Assembly: GCA_937960725.1 (NCBI GenBank)
Contig: CALGOY010000326.1
Coordinates: 1-9,113 of the forward strand
Length of the DNA: 9,113 bases
Direction: 5' to 3'
From: an uncultured Bacillota bacterium
Lineage (GTDB): Bacteria; Bacillota; Clostridia; Caldicoprobacterales; UBA3941
In this document: positions 6,166 to 9,113 of the stretch, one piece after another
Numbering within the stretch: the stretch's first letter is position 1
Layout of the letters: the number at the start of each line of letters is the position of its first letter
Position numbers and translations under genes: made by a program
The notes under the pieces: generated by a model
What the model was told of the DNA's origin: nothing
Seen by the model: only the letters and a program-made list of their open reading frames with translations
The model's database searches: none

Positions 6166-8070
6166 CACTTTCTCCATCCATTGGGCATATACAGAGTCTA
6201 GCTCCTGTTTTGTTTCTTCATACTCTTTCTGCACCTTGAGCATAGTATCTATATCATCGTATAGGCTAGGGTCGCACATCTGCTCTTCTAGATCTTTTAT
6301 TTTGTCTTCCAGCTCATTGATACGAAGCTCCAATTCATATATTTCCTCTTGTCTTTGCCGCCTTATTTTCTGCTTTTCTCTTTCCCGCCTCCTCTGTTCT
6401 TTCAAAGCGGTTTTAGTGATATTTGGCTTGGATTGGCTTTCGTTAAGAGCGGCAAGAGATTTTTTCTTTTCTATATAATCATCGTAATTACCTAGATACT
6501 CCTCCATCCCGTGGGGCTGCATAACTAGTATTCTGTCCACTATTTTATTTAAAAAGTAGCGGTCGTGGGATACTACCAAAATCGTTCCAGGATATTCTAA
6601 CAGGGCATCTTCCAGCTGTTCTCTAGATGCCATGTCTAAATGGTTTGTAGGTTCATCCAGCAGCAAAAAGTTGTTTTTAGCCAGCATAAGTTTTACAAAC
6701 ATTACCCTGCCCTTTTCCCCGCCGCTGAGGCTTCCTATGGTCTTAAATACATCATCTCCCTTAAATAGGAAAGCTGCCAGGACATTTCTAATTTCCAATT
6801 CGGTAAGATTTGGGAAGTCGTTCCAAATTTCATCGATAACGGTATTTTCCTTATGAAGGCTTGTCAATTCTTGATCATAATAACCTATATCTACTCCGGT
6901 TCCCTTCTCGATCTTCCCAGAAGAAGGCTCTATATTTTCTAGTATTATTTTTAGCAGGGTAGATTTACCACAGCCATTAGGGCCTATGATGGCTACCCTG
7001 TCTCCACGGCGGATAGAGAAAGATATATTCTCAAATAAAAGTTTGCCGTCGAAAGACTTGCTGACATTTTCTACATTTAGAACTTCCCGCCCGCTCTGTC
7101 TTTTAATTTCAAAAGATGGGCGGATGTTTTCAGGAGTGTATACCTTTTCAAGCCTTTCTATTTTACTTAGGGCTTTCTCCCTGCTTTTAGCTGCTCTGAT
7201 GCTCTTTTCGCGGTTATAGGAACGGTATCTTTGTATTATTTCCTGTTGACGGGCGATCTCCTTTTGTTGTATTTCATATTTTTTTTGATTTTGTTTAATT
7301 AATTCTTCTTTCCTTCTTTTGTATTCCGAGTAGTTGCCAGTAAAAAGGCGGGCGCGAGTATTTTCGATCTCTAGTATATAATCACATAGCTTGTCCAGAA
7401 AATATCGGTCATGGGAGATCATCAGTATGGTTCCCTGGTAATCTGATAAGTATCCTTCTAACCATTGGGTAGCCTCCAGATCTAAGTGGTTTGTGGGCTC
7501 GTCTAACAACAGTATATCAGGTTTTTCCAGAAGGATTTTCCCTAGGGCAACGCGGGTTTTTTGCCCGCCGCTCAATTGTTTAATAGGCTGATTATATTCC
7601 TCCGGTTTAAAGCCTAAGCCGGCCAATACTCCCTTGATAGAGCTTTCATATCCATAGCCATTGGATTTTTCGAACTCTGCTTGAAGGTTGGAATAATCGC
7701 TTAGGAGCTTTTGATATTGCTTTTCATCCATCTCGTCATAATTGGCCATATCGAGCTCCATCTGGCGGAGCTTCTTTTCCATCTCAAGTACAGGGGAGAA
7801 TACCTGCAAAAGCTCATCCCAGATCGTTTTATCTGATTCTAGCACGGTATTTTGTGGAAGATAGCCAAGGGTCATGCCATTGGCGATATATATATTCCCG
7901 CTATCCGGGGTAATATAATTCATAATAATTTTAAACAAAGTGGATTTGCCAGCTCCATTTGCTCCTACAATTCCCATGCAGCAGCCATGATTTATGGAAA
8001 AAGTTACTTCATTTAATATCGTATTTGAACCAAAGGATTTGCTTATACGTTCGCAAGCTATGGAAATCAT
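6160..8070 (-). CDS. ABC-F family ATPase, YdiF/Uup-like
   Basis: A soluble tandem-ATPase protein of the ABC-F class, which acts on the ribosome and lacks membrane segments; it is not a transporter. The 636 residues carry two complete cassettes. The first has Walker A GANGAGKST at 36-44, LSGGQ at 166-170, LLLDEPTNHLD at 187-197 and H-loop His220. The second has GPNGCGKST at 363-371, LSGGE at 448-452, LLLDEPTNHLD at 469-479 and His502. The charged helical linker at about 245-325 corresponds to the P-site tRNA interaction motif. A charged coiled coil at about 555-632 matches the C-terminal domain of YdiF/Uup and is absent from EttA. The start is supported by AGGAGGT (8079-8085, minus strand), 8 nt upstream. 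It is divergent from rex, as a neighbour pair resembling the ydiF-rex region of Bacillus subtilis. Antibiotic resistance cannot be inferred. Confidence 0.93.
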   Translation of the reverse strand: MISIACERISKSFGSNTILNEVTFSINHGCCMGIVGANGAGKSTLFKIIMNYITPDSGNIYIANGMTLGYLPQNTVLESDKTIWDELLQVFSPVLEMEKKLRQMELDMANYDEMDEKQYQKLLSDYSNLQAEFEKSNGYGYESSIKGVLAGLGFKPEEYNQPIKQLSGGQKTRVALGKILLEKPDILLLDEPTNHLDLEATQWLEGYLSDYQGTILMISHDRYFLDKLCDYILEIENTRARLFTGNYSEYKRRKEELIKQNQKKYEIQQKEIARQQEIIQRYRSYNREKSIRAAKSREKALSKIERLEKVYTPENIRPSFEIKRQSGREVLNVENVSKSFDGKLLFENISFSIRRGDRVAIIGPNGCGKSTLLKIILENIEPSSGKIEKGTGVDIGYYDQELTSLHKENTVIDEIWNDFPNLTELEIRNVLAAFLFKGDDVFKTIGSLSGGEKGRVMFVKLMLAKNNFLLLDEPTNHLDMASREQLEDALLEYPGTILVVSHDRYFLNKIVDRILVMQPHGMEEYLGNYDDYIEKKKSLAALNESQSKPNITKTALKEQRRREREKQKIRRQRQEEIYELELRINELEDKIKDLEEQMCDPSLYDDIDTMLKVQKEYEETKQELDSVYAQWMEKVE

Positions 8071-8091
8071 AAATTTGTACCTCCTAGGTTC

Positions 8092-8119
8092 ATTGTATCA
8101 TATTAGTTCATAATAACAA
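8092..8119 (-). promoter_or_regulatory. Candidate ABC-F promoter, TTGTTA-N16-TACAAT
   Basis: On the minus strand, TTGTTA (8114-8119) lies 16 bp before TACAAT (8092-8097). The -10 matches five of six bases and the -35 four. The predicted start near 8085 would place the Shine-Dalgarno at the very 5' end of the transcript, which is a caution. Other AT-rich hexamers further upstream could be the true promoter. Confidence 0.4.
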
Positions 8120-8132
8120 ATATAATAACAAA
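8111..8132. repeat. Direct repeat TAATAACAAA x2 in the divergent promoter region
   Basis: The 10-mer TAATAACAAA occurs at 8111-8120 and again at 8123-8132, a 12-bp period that is close to one helical turn. The first copy covers the candidate -35 of the ABC-F promoter. It could be a binding site for a tandem-binding regulator. The low-complexity composition weakens the case. Confidence 0.5.
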
Positions 8133-8179
8133 AAAACTCTTAAAACAAAAGCTTTTCAAGGTGTATAATTTAACTAAGA

Positions 8180-8209
8180 TTGACATTGTAGACATAATAA
8201 TGATATCAT
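8180..8209 (+). promoter_or_regulatory. rex promoter, TTGACA-N18-TATCAT with extended -10
   Basis: A perfect -35 TTGACA at 8180-8185 is followed 18 bp later by TATCAT at 8204-8209. TGA at 8201-8203 precedes it, giving an extended -10. The -10 lies in the perfect 10-bp palindrome ATGATATCAT (8200-8209), which could also be an operator. Transcription should start near 8216, leaving a leader of about 85 nt. It would drive rex and the PRC-barrel gene. Confidence 0.65.
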
Positions 8210-8221
8210 ATAAATATGGAC

Positions 8222-8236
8222 TGTTAAAAAATAACA
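8222..8236 (+). promoter_or_regulatory. Possible Rex autoregulatory operator, TGTTA-N5-TAACA
   Basis: A dyad with perfect 5-bp arms (TGTTA 8222-8226, TAACA 8232-8236) lies just after the predicted rex start of transcription, where a bound repressor would block initiation or early elongation. The clostridial Rex consensus TTGTTAA-N4-TTAACAA has six bases between the TGTTA and TAACA cores. Here there are five, so the right half is out of phase by one base. Confidence 0.35.
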
Positions 8237-8254
8237 TTATTAGGAAAGCTGTTA

Positions 8255-8278
8255 ACCCCATGCGGTGCATGAGAGGGT
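8255..8278 (+). other. Leader hairpin just before the rex ribosome binding site
   Basis: CATGC (8259-8263) pairs with GCATG (8267-8271) around the loop GGT. The stem extends as ACCC (8255-8258) with GGGT (8275-8278) across a 3-nt bulge. The fold ends 6 nt before the Shine-Dalgarno GGAGGT at 8284-8289. It has no T run, so it is not a terminator; it may affect RNA stability or translation. A six-codon ATG frame (8260-8280) lies in the same bases but has no good ribosome binding site. Confidence 0.35.
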
Positions 8279-8300
8279 AGATTGGAGGTTCGCATATAAT

Positions 8301-8951
8301 ATGTCAAAAGGAAAAAGTAGAGTATCAGAAGCCGTGATTCGAAGATTGCCAAAATATTACAGGTATTTACAAGAGATGGATAGGATAGGCATACAGAGGA
8401 TATCTTCTAAAGAATTGAGCAAAAGGATGGGTTTGACCGCATCTCAGATTCGCCAGGACTTTAATTGTTTTGGTGGATTTGGACAGCAGGGCTATGGCTA
8501 TAATGTCAGTGAATTGTATCAACAGATCAAGAGGATCTTGGGACTAAATGAGCAATATAACGTAATTATAGCGGGAGCAGGAAATCTGGGACAGGCACTG
8601 GCGAATTATAGCGGTTTTGAAAAAGAAGGTTTTAACATAAAGGCTCTTTTTGATGTGAATCCAAGGTTGATAGGCCTATCTATTCGCGGTATTCAAATCT
8701 ATGATATCGATAAAATGAAAGACTATATTATCGAAAATAATATAGAAATAGGTATTATTTGTACTCCTAAGGAGAAGGTACAGGAGATAGCGAATCAAAT
8801 GGTTGAGGCTGGTATAAAGAGCATCTGGAATTTTGCCCCGGTAGATGTGGAAGCCCCTGAAACGGTTGTTGTAGAGAATGTCCATTTAAGCGATAGCTTG
8901 TATGTACTGGCATATAAGATGAACGAGATGAAGGAAGAAGGGAAAAAATAG
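8301..8951 (+). CDS. rex: Redox-sensing transcriptional repressor Rex
   Basis: A cytoplasmic homodimeric repressor that binds DNA when NAD+ dominates and lets go when NADH rises, usually controlling fermentation and NADH-reoxidising genes. The 216 residues fit the family. An N-terminal winged helix spans about 1-80 (SEAVIRRLPKYYRYL at 9-23, recognition region SQIRQDFNCFGGFGQQGYGY at 48-67). The Rossmann domain has GAGNLG at 92-97 and Asp118 after the second strand, as expected for NAD(H). NFAP at 177-180 and a C-terminal helix for domain swapping (VHLSDSLYVLAYKM) follow. I chose ATG 8301 because family members begin just before the SEAVIRRLP motif and GGAGGT lies at 8284-8289, 11 nt upstream. 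An in-frame GTG at 8265 would add 12 unrelated residues, has no ribosome binding site, and lies in a hairpin. The divergent YdiF-like gene supports the identification. Confidence 0.95.
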   Translation: MSKGKSRVSEAVIRRLPKYYRYLQEMDRIGIQRISSKELSKRMGLTASQIRQDFNCFGGFGQQGYGYNVSELYQQIKRILGLNEQYNVIIAGAGNLGQALANYSGFEKEGFNIKALFDVNPRLIGLSIRGIQIYDIDKMKDYIIENNIEIGIICTPKEKVQEIANQMVEAGIKSIWNFAPVDVEAPETVVVENVHLSDSLYVLAYKMNEMKEEGKK

Positions 8952-8978
8952 CTATTTATATTAGGGGAGGAGACGGGG

Positions 8979-9113
8979 ATGAGAAGGATTGGGGAGATTT
9001 TCGACCTTCCGCTCATAGCTATAGGCGAAGGGGTTGAATGTGGAAAGATTAAGGAATTTTTGGTAAACCCTAATAATGGGAAGTTAGAATATCTGATAAT
9101 AGATGATGGACAG
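8979..9113 (+). CDS. PRC-barrel domain protein, N-terminal part (runs off window)
   Basis: Forty-five codons are visible from the ATG at 8979 to the window edge. The Shine-Dalgarno GGAGG at 8966-8970 lies 8 nt ahead. The visible protein begins MRRIGEIFDLPLIAIGEG and contains GKIKEFLVNPNNGKLEYLIID, with the glycine/asparagine turns and alternating hydrophobic strands of a PRC barrel (a small beta-barrel found in the photosynthetic reaction centre H subunit, RimM and many stand-alone bacterial proteins). RimM is unlikely because its N-terminal domain is missing. It starts 27 bp after the rex stop with no terminator between, so cotranscription is likely. Function is unknown; domain content beyond residue 45 cannot be seen. 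Confidence 0.75.
   Translation, partial: MRRIGEIFDLPLIAIGEGVECGKIKEFLVNPNNGKLEYLIIDDGQ

Noticed and set aside
6146..6478. 110-codon open frame on the plus strand, Ser/Cys/Leu rich
   Set aside because: It is antisense to the coiled-coil end of the ABC-F gene; the Ser/Leu/Cys richness comes from complementing Glu/Lys/Gln codons, and it begins in the terminator.
8164..8169. Perfect TATAAT as the rex -10
   Set aside because: The bases 16-18 bp upstream do not resemble a -35, and the TTGACA with extended -10 at 8180-8209 is better placed.
8265..8300. GTG start giving a 228-residue Rex
   Set aside because: The added 12 residues do not match the Rex N-terminus, no ribosome binding site precedes the GTG, and GGAGGT at 8284-8289 points to ATG 8301.
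1..9113. Mobile elements, CRISPR arrays, tRNA or rRNA genes
   Set aside because: I found no transposase or integrase frame, no regularly spaced long repeats, and no tRNA-like cloverleaf or rRNA sequence.

Overview
The window reads as a chromosomal segment of an anaerobic, low-to-mid GC Bacillota bacterium, most likely of class Clostridia. The signs are a Rex redox repressor of the clostridial sequence type, an ABC-F ATPase of the YdiF type beside it (a pairing also found in Bacillus), a compact 641-residue aconitase, strong Shine-Dalgarno sequences, sigma-A promoters of the TTGACA/TATAAT kind, and AT-rich spacers with hairpin-plus-T-run terminators. I cannot assign a genus from sequence alone. 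There is no transposase, phage gene, CRISPR array, tRNA or rRNA gene.

Layout. (1) 1-1493 (+): the 3' two thirds of a GH3 beta-glucosidase, whose N-terminal barrel lies before the window. (2) 1494-1749: a non-coding spacer with a near-consensus promoter only about 40 bp ahead of a large hairpin terminator. The likely product is a short RNA of about 90 nt, either an independent small RNA or an attenuated leader of the next operon. (3) 1750-4058 (+): a two-gene operon of a malate/L-lactate-type dehydrogenase and an NAD(P)-dependent malic enzyme, closed by a terminator whose stem contains the malic enzyme stop codon. (4) 4186-6111 (+): aconitase under its own promoter. (5) 6126-6165: a perfect 18-bp-stem terminator shared by the convergent aconitase and ABC-F genes. 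(6) 6160-8070 (-): the ABC-F ATPase. (7) 8071-8300: a divergent regulatory region with promoters both ways, a direct repeat, palindromes, a near-Rex operator and a leader hairpin. (8) 8301-8951 (+): rex, followed 27 bp later by the start of a PRC-barrel protein that runs off the window.

How the genes fit together. Genes 3 and 4 handle C4/C6 acids. The dehydrogenase and the malic enzyme would both draw on malate, giving oxaloacetate or pyruvate plus reduced cofactor, and aconitase interconverts citrate and isocitrate. This fits a partial TCA pathway in a fermenter that balances carbon and reducing equivalents. Rex senses the NADH/NAD+ ratio, but I found no good Rex operator in front of the malate or aconitase genes, so a regulatory link is not supported here.

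Most of the window is ordinary core metabolism. The parts most worth a second look are the promoter-terminator RNA at about 1576-1665 and the densely structured ABC-F/rex intergenic region. I see no clear sign of a wholly new multi-gene system.
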